From Streptomyces flaveus (GTDB lineage: Bacteria > Actinomycetota > Actinomycetes > Streptomycetales > Streptomycetaceae): a DNA stretch of 64,000 bases. Location: NCBI RefSeq assembly GCF_014647675.1, contig NZ_BMPQ01000028.1:1-64000 (forward strand), in the 5' to 3' direction. Shown piece after piece: positions 35,411 through 43,999 of the stretch. Numbering within the stretch: the first letter of the stretch is position 1; each line of letters opens with the position of its first letter. A program made the translations under genes and the position numbers. A model generated the notes under the pieces. The model had not been told where the DNA came from. It saw only the letters and a program-made list of their open reading frames with translations, and did no database searches.

Positions 35411-37294
35411 TCACCGATGTCCACCCCCGGCCGCGAACGCCGTTGTGTCCCAGTGGCCGACCATGTCGCGGTACAGGGGCGAGCGGGTCAGCAACTCGTC
35501 ATGGGTCCCCCACTGGACGTGTGCGCCGTCCATCACCAGGATCCGGCCGGCCCGTTGGGCGGAGGTGATCCGATGAGCGATGATCACCAGCGTGCCTGGT
35601 CTGCGAGCGAAGGCCAGCTCCGCACGGGCCTCGGCTGTCGGGTCCAAGTGGCAGGTGGCCTCGTCCAGCAGGGCCAGTGGCGCGGGCGAAAGGTAGGCCC
35701 TGGCCAGTGCGATCAGCTGGGCCTCGCCTGTGGAGAGGGTCGAGGGATCGACGGACGAGTCGAGTCCACCAAGCCTGTCCGCCAGAGCGTCGAGTCCGAG
35801 ACACGCGACAGCGGCCTGCACCGTGCCATCGGGCGGCGGTTCCGGGCACAAGTACAGCAGGTTGTCACGGAGGGTGCCTGAGAACACGTATGCCTCCTGA
35901 GGGATGAGTACGCGCAGGGCGGCCAGCTCTTCCGCAGTTCGGCCACTGACCGGCACACCGGCGATTCGCGCCTGCCCGCTGTGGGGGCTCAGCAGCCCGG
36001 CGATGAGGCCGACGAGGGTCGACTTGCCGATACCGCTGGGGCCGACGACGGCCAGATGCTCGCCCTCCGGCAGCGTCAGGTGCAGATCGCGGACGACAGG
36101 CCGGGTGTGGTCGCCGTGGGCGAAGGTGACGCGGTCCAGCTCGACCGCTGGGGGCCTGGAGGCCGGGGACGGCCCGTACGGTGCCGGGTGAGCCGCCCGC
36201 ACGGCCTGCGACCCCGTGCCGCCCGGAGCCGTCAGGCGGGCCGCGTCGGCGGCCCCTGCGGCACCGCCGGAGTCCGCACTCTGATCCGCGCAGCTGCCTG
36301 GCGGCGCGCTCACCGGGTCGGCCCACAGCCGCCGCAGGACGGCCCCCAGCCGCGTACCGGCTGTGCCCAGGCCCTGCGTCAGGTTGTGCAGCGCCGGCAG
36401 TAGCGATTGAGTGACGTACACGAGCGCGCCTGCCAGGGCGCCCGCCGTCACGCCGTGGCGCAGCAACCACGGAGCGGCACCCAGCAGCAGGATGACTGGC
36501 AGCCGCCCGGCGAGAGCGATCGCGAGGACACGGGACACCTCCCAGCGTGCCAGCGACCGCGAGGCCCGGAACTCGGCCGCGATCAGGGCATCAGTCTCCT
36601 CGGCCATCACGTCCTCCGCACCGGTCGCGGTGACGTCCCGCAGACCGCAAGCGAGATCGCCGCACTGCCGCGCAAGGTCCTCGTCAGTGGCCAAGTAGGC
36701 CTCCTGCCGCCGGGCCAGCGGGCCGAGGGTCGCCACGAACAGTCCCAGTCCTGCGACCAACGGGGGCATCACCACCGCAAGCAGGAGCGGATCCAGCGCG
36801 AACAGCCCCGCCAAGGCACCGGCTGCGGTGAAGACGAACGAACGGGCGGCCATCGTCACCCCGGCAAAAGTGTCCCGGGCCAGCTCCACCTGCTGAGTGA
36901 GCCGTGAGACGGCGCTCGCGTCGGTCCGGTGCGGCCCGGCCGCAGCCCGCTTCAAGGCACCGGAGACCACCCGGCGCACCAGCGCGTCGCGCAGCGGTTC
37001 GACCAGCCCGGCCAGTGCCCGATAGGCGCGTCCGGTGCCGAAGGCCGCGGCGATCACCGACACGGCGGCCGCCGCCAGCCATGCCAGGCCAAGGTCCGGC
37101 CGGGCCCTGAGAAAACCGTCGTCCAGCGCCCGGGCCAGGGCGATGCCCAGCAGGAAGGCCTGACCTGCTTCGAGGACGGACCACCCGGCCAGGGCGGCGA
37201 CTGCCGCCTTGTGGCGGCGCAGAAATGCGAGGGCGGCGTCCCGCAGACCGCACTCGGTCTCCTCGGGCGCGACGCCACGGGCTGCGTCAGCCAC
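35411..37294 (-). CDS. ramB: RamB/AmfB-type ABC exporter half-transporter
   Basis: A 627-residue exporter with about six N-terminal transmembrane helices and one ABC domain: Walker A GPSGIGKST, signature LSTGEAQLIALARA (a variant of LSGGQ) and Walker B LALLDEATCHLD. It probably pairs with RamA to move the modified lanthipeptide out of the cell. A long Gly/Ala-rich linker joins the two parts. GTG 37294 is set by GGGGGAGGAGGG upstream and overlaps the end of ramA by 8 bases. Confidence 0.85.
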   Translation of the reverse strand: MADAARGVAPEETECGLRDAALAFLRRHKAAVAALAGWSVLEAGQAFLLGIALARALDDGFLRARPDLGLAWLAAAAVSVIAAAFGTGRAYRALAGLVEPLRDALVRRVVSGALKRAAAGPHRTDASAVSRLTQQVELARDTFAGVTMAARSFVFTAAGALAGLFALDPLLLAVVMPPLVAGLGLFVATLGPLARRQEAYLATDEDLARQCGDLACGLRDVTATGAEDVMAEETDALIAAEFRASRSLARWEVSRVLAIALAGRLPVILLLGAAPWLLRHGVTAGALAGALVYVTQSLLPALHNLTQGLGTAGTRLGAVLRRLWADPVSAPPGSCADQSADSGGAAGAADAARLTAPGGTGSQAVRAAHPAPYGPSPASRPPAVELDRVTFAHGDHTRPVVRDLHLTLPEGEHLAVVGPSGIGKSTLVGLIAGLLSPHSGQARIAGVPVSGRTAEELAALRVLIPQEAYVFSGTLRDNLLYLCPEPPPDGTVQAAVACLGLDALADRLGGLDSSVDPSTLSTGEAQLIALARAYLSPAPLALLDEATCHLDPTAEARAELAFARRPGTLVIIAHRITSAQRAGRILVMDGAHVQWGTHDELLTRSPLYRDMVGHWDTTAFAAGGGHR

Positions 37295-39074
37295 CCGGCC
37301 CTCCTCCCCCTTGATCGAGCAAAGGGGCTGGAGCCGGCCGATCGTCCTCGGTGCACTGCGGCTCGAAGACGGCCCGGTACTCCGGCAGGCACCACAGCGC
37401 GGCGTGCGGGGCGACCGCCCGCACCTGCCCGCCGTCGAGCCAGGCCACCAGGTCGGCGCGGGCCGCCGTGGACGCGCGGTGGGCGACGACGACACGGGTG
37501 CGGCCATCGAGCCCCTGCCACAGCGCGGCCCCGATGCGGCGCTCGGTGACCGTGTCGAGGCTGGAGGTGGCGTCGTCCAGCACGAGCAGTCGGCCGCTGT
37601 GCGCGAATGCCCGGGCCAGGCCCAGACGTTGCACCTCACCGCCGGACAGGGCTGTGGCCCGGCAGGCGGTCTCGTAGCCGTCCGGCAGGAGGCGTACGAA
37701 GTCATCGGCACACGCCTGGCGGGCCGCCGAGACGACCGTCTGTCGGGGAACGGTGGTGGGACCGACGGCGATGGCGCTGCCGACCGTGCCACCGAAGAGG
37801 GCAGGTCGTGCGAAGGCGTAACCGACAGCGCGGCGCAGCTCGTCGCGGCACAGCTCCGGCAGGGGCACCCCGTCGAGAAGCACGACGCCCTCGTCGGGAT
37901 CGGCGAGCCGTCCCGCGAGCGCGGCGAACACCGACTTGCCCGTCCCGGAACGCCCGACCACGGCCAGTGAGGAACCGGCCGGAACCGACACGTCGACGGC
38001 GCGGAGCACCGTGCGGCCGCCGCGCACCACGGCGACGCCGCGGAACTCCAGTGTTCCGGCACCGGCCGGGAGCCGCCGTGTGCCGTGGGCGGTGGCGGGC
38101 TCGGCGAGGACCTCGTCGACCCTGTCGGCGGCCGCACGGCTGCGTACGACATCGTTGACCCGGGAAACCAGCATGCCGATGCCGGTGGCGAGTGCGGCGT
38201 AGCGTGAGGCCGCGAGCAGTTCGCCGACCGTCAGGCGGTGAGCGGTCAGGAGCAGGCCGCCGACGGCCAGGACGAGGAGTTGCAGCAGCGGAAGGATCGC
38301 CGCGGCCCGAGCCGTCGAACGGCCGAGGACCTGCCAGGTCCGGTGTCCGTGCCGGCCCAGTTCGGGCAGGGGGCGCAGGATGCGGGACCTTTCACGCCGG
38401 GTGGTGCCCGCGGCGGCCACCGTGCGTGCCCCACGCAGCGTCTCCAGCAGGCGGCCGGCCATCTCACCCTGGACCCGCTGGTAACGCGAGACGCTGTCGG
38501 AGGTGTCGCGCACGAAGGCCCGCAGCAACAGCACGAGTAGGGGTATGCCGAGGATGAAAGCCGCTCCCAGCCATGGATCGAGGAGCGTGAGGACGAGCAG
38601 CGCGCCGAGCGGTGTGACCCCGGCGGCCAGCAGCCCGGCGACGGCTGCCGGAGCCGCGCCGGTGTGTGAGGCGTTGCCGACCACGCGGGAGGCCAGGTCT
38701 CCAGGGGAGAAGTGGTCCTGGGCGGGCGGCCCGACAGCCAGTATGTGACGCAGCAGCCGCCCGCGCGTCCAGGCCGCCGTACGGGCAGCGGTCGTGCCCG
38801 TGAGCAGGGCCTCGCCCGCTTGGGCGACGATGAGGGTGCCCGTCAGGGCCGCCGCCAGTACAGTCCAGTGCCCGGCCCACGGTGCCGGCCGGTCCGTCAG
38901 CAGCGCGTCGACGGCGTGGCCGAGCAGAAAGGGCATGACGAGCTCCGCAGTCGCGGTGGCCACGCTGATCAGGCACAGAGCCGTGCAGCGGCCGGCGCTG
39001 TGCCGCACGACCTCGCGCAGGAAACGGTGGGTTGAGGGACCAGGCTCGTGGCGGCGGGGGGCGCCCAGGCGCAT
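37287..39074 (-). CDS. ramA: RamA/AmfA-type ABC exporter half-transporter
   Basis: A 595-residue ABC exporter with N-terminal transmembrane helices (about residues 25-310) and a C-terminal ABC domain: Walker A GRSGTGKS, signature LSGGEVQRLGLARA, Walker B LLVLDDATSSLD. It exports the SapB-like peptide together with RamB. It lies 142 bases after ramS, beyond the strong stem-loop at 39120-39159, so its level may be lower than that of the precursor. Confidence 0.85.
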   Translation of the reverse strand: MRLGAPRRHEPGPSTHRFLREVVRHSAGRCTALCLISVATATAELVMPFLLGHAVDALLTDRPAPWAGHWTVLAAALTGTLIVAQAGEALLTGTTAARTAAWTRGRLLRHILAVGPPAQDHFSPGDLASRVVGNASHTGAAPAAVAGLLAAGVTPLGALLVLTLLDPWLGAAFILGIPLLVLLLRAFVRDTSDSVSRYQRVQGEMAGRLLETLRGARTVAAAGTTRRERSRILRPLPELGRHGHRTWQVLGRSTARAAAILPLLQLLVLAVGGLLLTAHRLTVGELLAASRYAALATGIGMLVSRVNDVVRSRAAADRVDEVLAEPATAHGTRRLPAGAGTLEFRGVAVVRGGRTVLRAVDVSVPAGSSLAVVGRSGTGKSVFAALAGRLADPDEGVVLLDGVPLPELCRDELRRAVGYAFARPALFGGTVGSAIAVGPTTVPRQTVVSAARQACADDFVRLLPDGYETACRATALSGGEVQRLGLARAFAHSGRLLVLDDATSSLDTVTERRIGAALWQGLDGRTRVVVAHRASTAARADLVAWLDGGQVRAVAPHAALWCLPEYRAVFEPQCTEDDRPAPAPLLDQGGGGPGG

Positions 39075-39119
39075 CGCTTCGACCTTCCCGGCAGGGGGTG
39101 CGGTGCACGGCGGTCACCA

Positions 39120-39159
39120 GGCGTGCCCTCGGACGACGGCTGCCGTCCGAGGGCACGCC
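39120..39159. terminator. 16-bp stem-loop between ramS and ramA
   Basis: GGCGTGCCCTCGGACG (39120-39135) pairs perfectly with 39144-39159 across an 8-base loop. It lies in the ramS-ramA gap and can act as a partial terminator or messenger stabiliser that gives more precursor than exporter. Confidence 0.7.
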
Positions 39160-39216
39160 CTGTGCGTCACCGACTCCCGGCTGTCACAGGGGCGGGGCCG
39201 CGTCGGGGGAGGGCGG

Positions 39217-39351
39217 TCACAGACACAAGGTGGTGGAGGACGTGCTCGCGGAGCACAGCAGCAGGCTCGCGCTGCTCACCGTCGAAGCGGCGTTCTCCGG
39301 AGACTCCGGCGGTTCGGGAGTCTCGAGTGTCTGCAGGTCGAGCAGTGTCAT
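39217..39351 (-). CDS. ramS: SapB/AmfS-like class III lanthipeptide precursor
   Basis: A 44-residue peptide. The leader begins MTLLDLQTLETPE, matching the LLDLQ leader motif of RamS/AmfS. The core has two class III ring motifs, Ser26-x2-Ser29-x3-Cys33 (SSASLLLC) and Ser36-x2-Ser39-x3-Cys43 (STSSTTLC), and ends in Leu44. RamC would dehydrate and cyclise them; the product, SapB in S. coelicolor, is a surfactant that helps hyphae grow into air. ATG overlaps the ramC stop in ATGA, with AAAGGA seven bases upstream, so precursor translation is coupled to ramC. Confidence 0.93.
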   Translation of the reverse strand: MTLLDLQTLETPEPPESPENAASTVSSASLLLCSASTSSTTLCL

Positions 39352-42152
39352 GGTGCATCCTTTCGGCTCGGTGCTGCCTCCGTACGCATCCCGCCAAGGC
39401 GTCGCCCCGCGGAATCTCCGTCGGTGGCGTGAGCAGGTGATGTCCGTACGGACTCAGCGCGTGCTGGTGGATCTTCCGTTTCGGCCCCCTGCTGCGGGGA
39501 CCGGCTCTGGGGCCGCCGGAGCGGCGGGAGGAAGGGGAACGCGGCCGGCCGCTCGTCGAGCGCGGCACCGATCGCCAGCAGACAGCCCGCCGTTCCCGTG
39601 GCGAGGTCCATCGACAGGCGCATCACCTGGTCGCCGGCGAAGGCCAGCTGCTCGCGGTAGGGCACGGCGTGCCAGGACAGACGGGCGACCTGGTCGGCCA
39701 GATGACGGGGAGCGACCTCGGGGGTGGTGGTGCGGGCGAGGTGCAGCACCATGCCCGCGCGCCCGCCGAAGAGCCCCGACTGGGCGTAGAAGCGTGACGT
39801 GGCGGCGGGAAGGATAGCCGTGCGGGCGCGTGCGAAGTCCTCATCGTCGTGGTGGGTGAGGTAGTCGTCGAGCACCAGGGCGATGCCCACGCTGCCCCGG
39901 CCGAGGTACGGCATGGAGCGGCGGCCTTCGTCCACGGCCAGCGCGCCCGAGCGGTCCATCGCACAGTGCGCCAGGTCGGCGCGGAGGTGGCGGGCGGCCA
40001 GCTCCAGCAGGGCAGGTGCCCCCGTGCGCTCGTGCAGCCGCAGGAAGCACAGTGCGGAGCCGCTGGATCCGTACAGCAGGCCGGCCTTGTCCGGCCTGCG
40101 GGCCCGCTCACCGCGGCCTGCTCCGTTCGCGCCGCCGGGAGGGGCCCGAAGCGGGTCCGGACCGGCGGGAAGGTGCTCAGCCCGGTCCGCGAGCAACTGG
40201 ACCGCTTCGAGGGCGCGGTCGTGCAGGACCGTCTCGCCCGTGGTGCGCGACAGCTCGTCCAAGGCGAGCGCGACTCCGGCCAGCCCTCCGTACAGGTCGG
40301 GCCCCAGGCGCTGCCATCTCTCGCCCAGCACCCTCTCGGTCAATTCCAGTGCGGGTCGGGTGTGGCCGAGGCGCGCCAGGACCCAGGCGGTGCCGAGCAG
40401 CCCGTCGAACAGGCCGAGGGGAGTGCCGGGTCCGGGCGCCGAGGTGTGCCGCAGCAGCCACTCCTCGGCCGGCTCGTGGCGCGGGCAGCCGGTCTCGGCG
40501 AGGGCGTACAGGACGCCTGCCGCCCCGTGGGCCAGGCTGGTGCCGCCACCGTCCTTGAACTGCTCGATGTCCCCGGGGAACAGGCGGTCGTCTCGTTCGG
40601 GTGTGGCACTCGCTGTGAGCGCCCGGTACATCGAGTCCCGGCTGCGCGGCCAGTCGCCCGGGTCGACCGGCAGATGGCGTTCGGTCCGTCGACGGCGGGC
40701 CTGCGGTGTTCCGCCACGGTGCGACTGCGGTGTCCCGGTGATCTCGTCCACGGCCTCGGCCAGGAAGGCGCGCGGCACGGGGAACTCCGCGGCAGCCGCG
40801 TCGGCGAGGTGGGCGGCCTTGCCGCGGTCGACGCCGAGCAGCGTCGTCAGTGGGAGGAAGAGCGCGAGGCGCAGGCACGCCAGGGCATAGCGGTCGATGG
40901 CGAAGCCTCGGCGGTCGGCCGGCGCGAGGAAACCGGGGTGGGCGACGACCTGACGGCGGTCCTCGTCGATGTGCGCGGCGGCCTCGAAGTCGATCAGGCG
41001 CACGGATTCCTCGTCGGGGCCGAGGAGGATGTTGAACAGGTGCAGGTCGTTGAAGACGACCCCGCGGTCGTGCACGACGGCGAGGGCGTCCTCGACGGAC
41101 CGCTGCACGCGCAGCGCCCAGGCGGTGTAGTCGGCGAGTACGCCGGGATCGGGATCGGCGACGAGCAGCGGATGGCGTCGGCCGAAATACGTGTTGAGGG
41201 TGCTCCCCTCCAAGTACTCCATCACCAAGAAGCGATGGTCATCCAGCACGAACCAGTCCCGCACCTCCGGCGCCACTCCCGACCCGGAAAGGCGCTCCAG
41301 GACCGCCCGTTCGCGCTCAAGCCGGGTGACGGCGTCCGCGCCGTCCGCCGCCAGACCGGCGTGCGGCCGGGCCTCCTTGAGCACGACCTTCTCACCGGTC
41401 CGCAGATCGTGGCCGGCGTAGACCCCGCCCCCGTTGGAGAAGTGCAGGGCCTGCTCGATCCGGTAGGGCAGGCCGCTGGTGGTCGTGGCGTTGCGGGCGG
41501 TCAGCTCCGGCTCCAGGAAGTCGGGCAGGACCACCCACTCCGGGACGTGGAACACCGGATCCCTGCGGTCCGGCACCAACCGGCCGCTGCCGTCCTCGAC
41601 AGCCGGCACGAGTGTCCCGTCGGCGTCCGTGCAGAACCGCTGGGTGAAGCCTCCGTACCTCACATAGAGGGGCCCTTGTCGCCAGCGCAGATCGGTGAGG
41701 ATGTACGGTCCCGGCTCGCCGTCCAGTAACTCGCCCAACTCCCCGAGAACACGGTGGAGTTGTTCCTCATTGCTCGGATAGAGGGTGGCGAACTTCCCGC
41801 TGGTGCCTCGCCCGGCATACTTCGAGTTCCTCAGGAAGAGGTGGTTCGGTCCGGGCACGAACTTGAACGGAATCGTGCGTGAGACGCAGTAGTCCCAGAC
41901 GACGCGGGCGGCCTTCTCCGCGTTGTCCAGGCAGGCCGATACGTGGATCTTCCAGCCCTGGGCGGGAGTTTGCCCCTTGGTCGGCGACAGGTGCAGCCAG
42001 TCACCGGACCGGTGCCGGCGCCAGCCGTCCGGCGCGGGCCGGTTGGCGGGCTCGTAGAGCTGCGGTTTGCCGTCGGCGGCACCGAAGAGCCGGTTCGGTG
42101 TCTCGTAGAAGTGGTCATCGGCGAGACAGAAGACCTCGTATCGCTTCTCCAT
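39348..42152 (-). CDS. ramC: class III lanthipeptide synthetase RamC/AmfT
   Basis: A 934-residue LanKC enzyme. An N-terminal lyase region (1-230; HVSACLDNAEKA and FKFVPGPNHLF are typical) precedes a Ser/Thr-kinase-like domain with catalytic Asp near residue 368 (VFNDLHLFNIL) and metal Asp near 387 (LIDFEAA). A LanC-like cyclase (about 520-880) lacks the Cys-Cys-His zinc site, as expected for class III. A 50-residue Ser/Arg-rich tail ends the protein. ATG 42152 follows GGAGGAGA. Codon 142 (41727-41729) is TTA, so bldA is needed directly as well as through ramR. Confidence 0.9.
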   Translation of the reverse strand: MEKRYEVFCLADDHFYETPNRLFGAADGKPQLYEPANRPAPDGWRRHRSGDWLHLSPTKGQTPAQGWKIHVSACLDNAEKAARVVWDYCVSRTIPFKFVPGPNHLFLRNSKYAGRGTSGKFATLYPSNEEQLHRVLGELGELLDGEPGPYILTDLRWRQGPLYVRYGGFTQRFCTDADGTLVPAVEDGSGRLVPDRRDPVFHVPEWVVLPDFLEPELTARNATTTSGLPYRIEQALHFSNGGGVYAGHDLRTGEKVVLKEARPHAGLAADGADAVTRLERERAVLERLSGSGVAPEVRDWFVLDDHRFLVMEYLEGSTLNTYFGRRHPLLVADPDPGVLADYTAWALRVQRSVEDALAVVHDRGVVFNDLHLFNILLGPDEESVRLIDFEAAAHIDEDRRQVVAHPGFLAPADRRGFAIDRYALACLRLALFLPLTTLLGVDRGKAAHLADAAAAEFPVPRAFLAEAVDEITGTPQSHRGGTPQARRRRTERHLPVDPGDWPRSRDSMYRALTASATPERDDRLFPGDIEQFKDGGGTSLAHGAAGVLYALAETGCPRHEPAEEWLLRHTSAPGPGTPLGLFDGLLGTAWVLARLGHTRPALELTERVLGERWQRLGPDLYGGLAGVALALDELSRTTGETVLHDRALEAVQLLADRAEHLPAGPDPLRAPPGGANGAGRGERARRPDKAGLLYGSSGSALCFLRLHERTGAPALLELAARHLRADLAHCAMDRSGALAVDEGRRSMPYLGRGSVGIALVLDDYLTHHDDEDFARARTAILPAATSRFYAQSGLFGGRAGMVLHLARTTTPEVAPRHLADQVARLSWHAVPYREQLAFAGDQVMRLSMDLATGTAGCLLAIGAALDERPAAFPFLPPLRRPQSRSPQQGAETEDPPARAESVRTSPAHATDGDSAGRRLGGMRTEAAPSRKDAP

Positions 42153-42214
42153 GCGTCTCCTCCGCTGGGTCATCACCAGACTCCGGCGGGCATGGGGCCT
42201 CGTACAGTCACGCC

Positions 42215-42265
42215 TGTCATCGGTCGCCCATGACAAACGCAGCACTCGGGAGACAGCCCTGTCAC
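42215..42265. promoter_or_regulatory. TGTCA motifs upstream of ramC, candidate RamR sites
   Basis: TGTCAT (42215-42220) and ATGACA (42230-42235) form an inverted repeat 9 bases apart; CCTGTCAT (42213-42220) recurs as CCTGTCAC at 42258-42265. They lie 60-110 bases above the ramC start and may be the sites of its activator. The rest of 42153-42545 holds a terminator and nothing else I can support. Confidence 0.4.
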
Positions 42266-42465
42266 GGCGCGAAAGGCGTAGACGACCACCACGGTCCGCT
42301 GCTCGGCTGCGAGTACCTTGCGCCCCAACTCGTTCTGATGGTCGCGCCACCAGCGGCATGGCTCCTGCGTCGCCGCCGTGTCAGCAAGTGCCCGATCAGA
42401 CCTGGTCACAGACGCCAACACCGGCAAGTCGCCAAGCGCCCCGGGGCCAACCGTGCCCAGACGTG

Positions 42466-42502
42466 TCCGTCCCCCTCGACCGGGTCTGCCGAGGGGGACG
42501 GA
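42466..42502. terminator. terminator after pirin gene
   Basis: TCCGTCCCCCTCG (42466-42478) pairs perfectly with 42490-42502 (13-bp stem, 11-base loop), just past the 3' end of the leftward pirin gene and upstream of the ramC promoter, so it insulates ramC. Confidence 0.65.
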
Positions 42503-42545
42503 GCAAGCATCTGCCGGTGATGTACCCAGGACACATCATCCCAGG

Positions 42546-43511
42546 TCAGCGCACCCGGCCCCGTGGTTTCAGCGGCACCGGCGGCAGTTCCGGAGCACGC
42601 AGCGGCGCCCCGTCGTAGCCCTTGACCTCACCGAAGCGGGAGCCCTCCGTCCAGTCCTTCCGAGCCGCCTCGATCTCCTCCTGTGTCCGCCCGATGAAGT
42701 TCCACCACATGATCAGCTCCTCCTCGAAGGGCTCACCGCCGAGGAGCATCAGGCCCGCGTCCGACTCGGCGCGCAGGGGCAGTTCGGAGCGGCCGCAGCC
42801 GAGGTAGAGCATGGAGCCGGGCAGCAGTGGTACGCCGTCCACGTGGGCCTCGCCGGACATGGACAGGACGGCGTACTCGAAGTCCGGCTCCAGCGGGAGG
42901 CGTACGTCACTGCCGTGGTCGAGCGCGAGGTCGGCGCCGACGATCGGGGTGTACGTCGTGCCGGGTGAGGCGGCGCCGTCGACCGAGCCGAGGATCGGCG
43001 TGGCTCTGAGGCCGGGGGCGGTGACGACGGGCAGTTCGGCGTGGTGCTCGAAGAGCGGGTCGGTGTGGCGGTGGGTGTCGGGCAGCGCCACCCACAGCTG
43101 CGCGCCGTGCAGAAAGCGGGCGTGCGAACGCGGGCTCTCCTCGGAGTGACTGATGGCCCGCCCTGACGTCATCAGGCCGAGTTCGCGCGGGCGGATCGTC
43201 TGAAGGCTGCCGGTGGAGTCGCGGTGCAGCACCTCGCCCTCGTGCAGCCAGCTGACGGTCTGCAGTCCCATGTGCGGATGCGGAGGCACCTGCATACCGG
43301 GCTCGTCGGCGATGTCGTCGGGCCCGTAGTGATCGACGAAGCACCAGGCGCCGACCATACGTCGGCCCAGGTTGGGCAGCAGCCGCCGAACTTCACTGGA
43401 CTCGCCGAGCTTGACCTTGCGCGGACTGAGGAGCTCGCGCACCGGCTCGGCCACCACGAAACCCCGGCCACCGCAGAGAGCGGGAACTGCCTCGCGATCA
43501 AGATTGCTCAT
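42546..43511 (-). CDS. pirin-family protein
   Basis: A 321-residue bicupin of the pirin family. PPHPHMGLQTVSWLHEGEVLHRDS holds the HPH-x-x-G metal ligands of the N-terminal cupin, and the C-terminal cupin ends MWWNFIGRTQEEI. Bacterial pirins are iron-binding; some oxidise quercetin, others act as redox sensors. ATG 43511 is preferred to TTG 43520. It is divergent from the TPR gene, and a strong terminator follows it. Confidence 0.85.
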   Translation of the reverse strand: MSNLDREAVPALCGGRGFVVAEPVRELLSPRKVKLGESSEVRRLLPNLGRRMVGAWCFVDHYGPDDIADEPGMQVPPHPHMGLQTVSWLHEGEVLHRDSTGSLQTIRPRELGLMTSGRAISHSEESPRSHARFLHGAQLWVALPDTHRHTDPLFEHHAELPVVTAPGLRATPILGSVDGAASPGTTYTPIVGADLALDHGSDVRLPLEPDFEYAVLSMSGEAHVDGVPLLPGSMLYLGCGRSELPLRAESDAGLMLLGGEPFEEELIMWWNFIGRTQEEIEAARKDWTEGSRFGEVKGYDGAPLRAPELPPVPLKPRGRVR

Positions 43512-43645
43512 GGCGCTCAACCTAAACCCGCGGGGGCCTCTCCGTCAGGTCGTATGTGCCGTACAGCAGTTCGTGTACAGACACTGAGCAGGGTCGTGGA
43601 ATATTCAATAAAACTGGACTGTTGCGGTCGTCGAAGGAGGCCGAA

Positions 43646-43993
43646 GTGAACACGACGTACTACGACCACGGGACGGCCGCAGAGCGCTGGGAGCGCGCCC
43701 GGATGTTCTTCGACGCCAAGGAGTACACCGCGGCAGCGCGGATCCTGGACGGACTGGTCGAGGAGGTTCCGGAGCAGGTCGGACCGCGGCTGCTACTGGC
43801 GCGCGCCTACTACCACTCGGCCCAACTGCACCGCGCCGAGACCCAGTTGCGGGTACTCGTCGAGCGTGACCCGGTGGAGCACTACGCCCGGCTGATGCTC
43901 GGCCGCACGCTCGAGCGGCAGGGACGGCAGGAGGAGGCGGAACCTCACATGCGGCTCGCGTCGGCTCTCGCGGGAGATTTCGAGTCGCTGTAA
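43646..43993 (+). CDS. small TPR protein
   Basis: A 115-residue protein made of about three tetratricopeptide repeats (ARMFFDAKEYTAAARILDGL, LLARAYYHSAQLHRAETQLR, LMLGRTLERQGRQEEAEPH). TPRs mediate protein-protein contacts; the partner is unknown. GTG follows GAAGGAGG. It is tail-to-tail with the MFS gene. The divergent upstream region has an AT-rich GAATATTC palindrome (43599-43606). Confidence 0.75.
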   Translation: MNTTYYDHGTAAERWERARMFFDAKEYTAAARILDGLVEEVPEQVGPRLLLARAYYHSAQLHRAETQLRVLVERDPVEHYARLMLGRTLERQGRQEEAEPHMRLASALAGDFESL

Positions 43994-43999
43994 GCGCCC

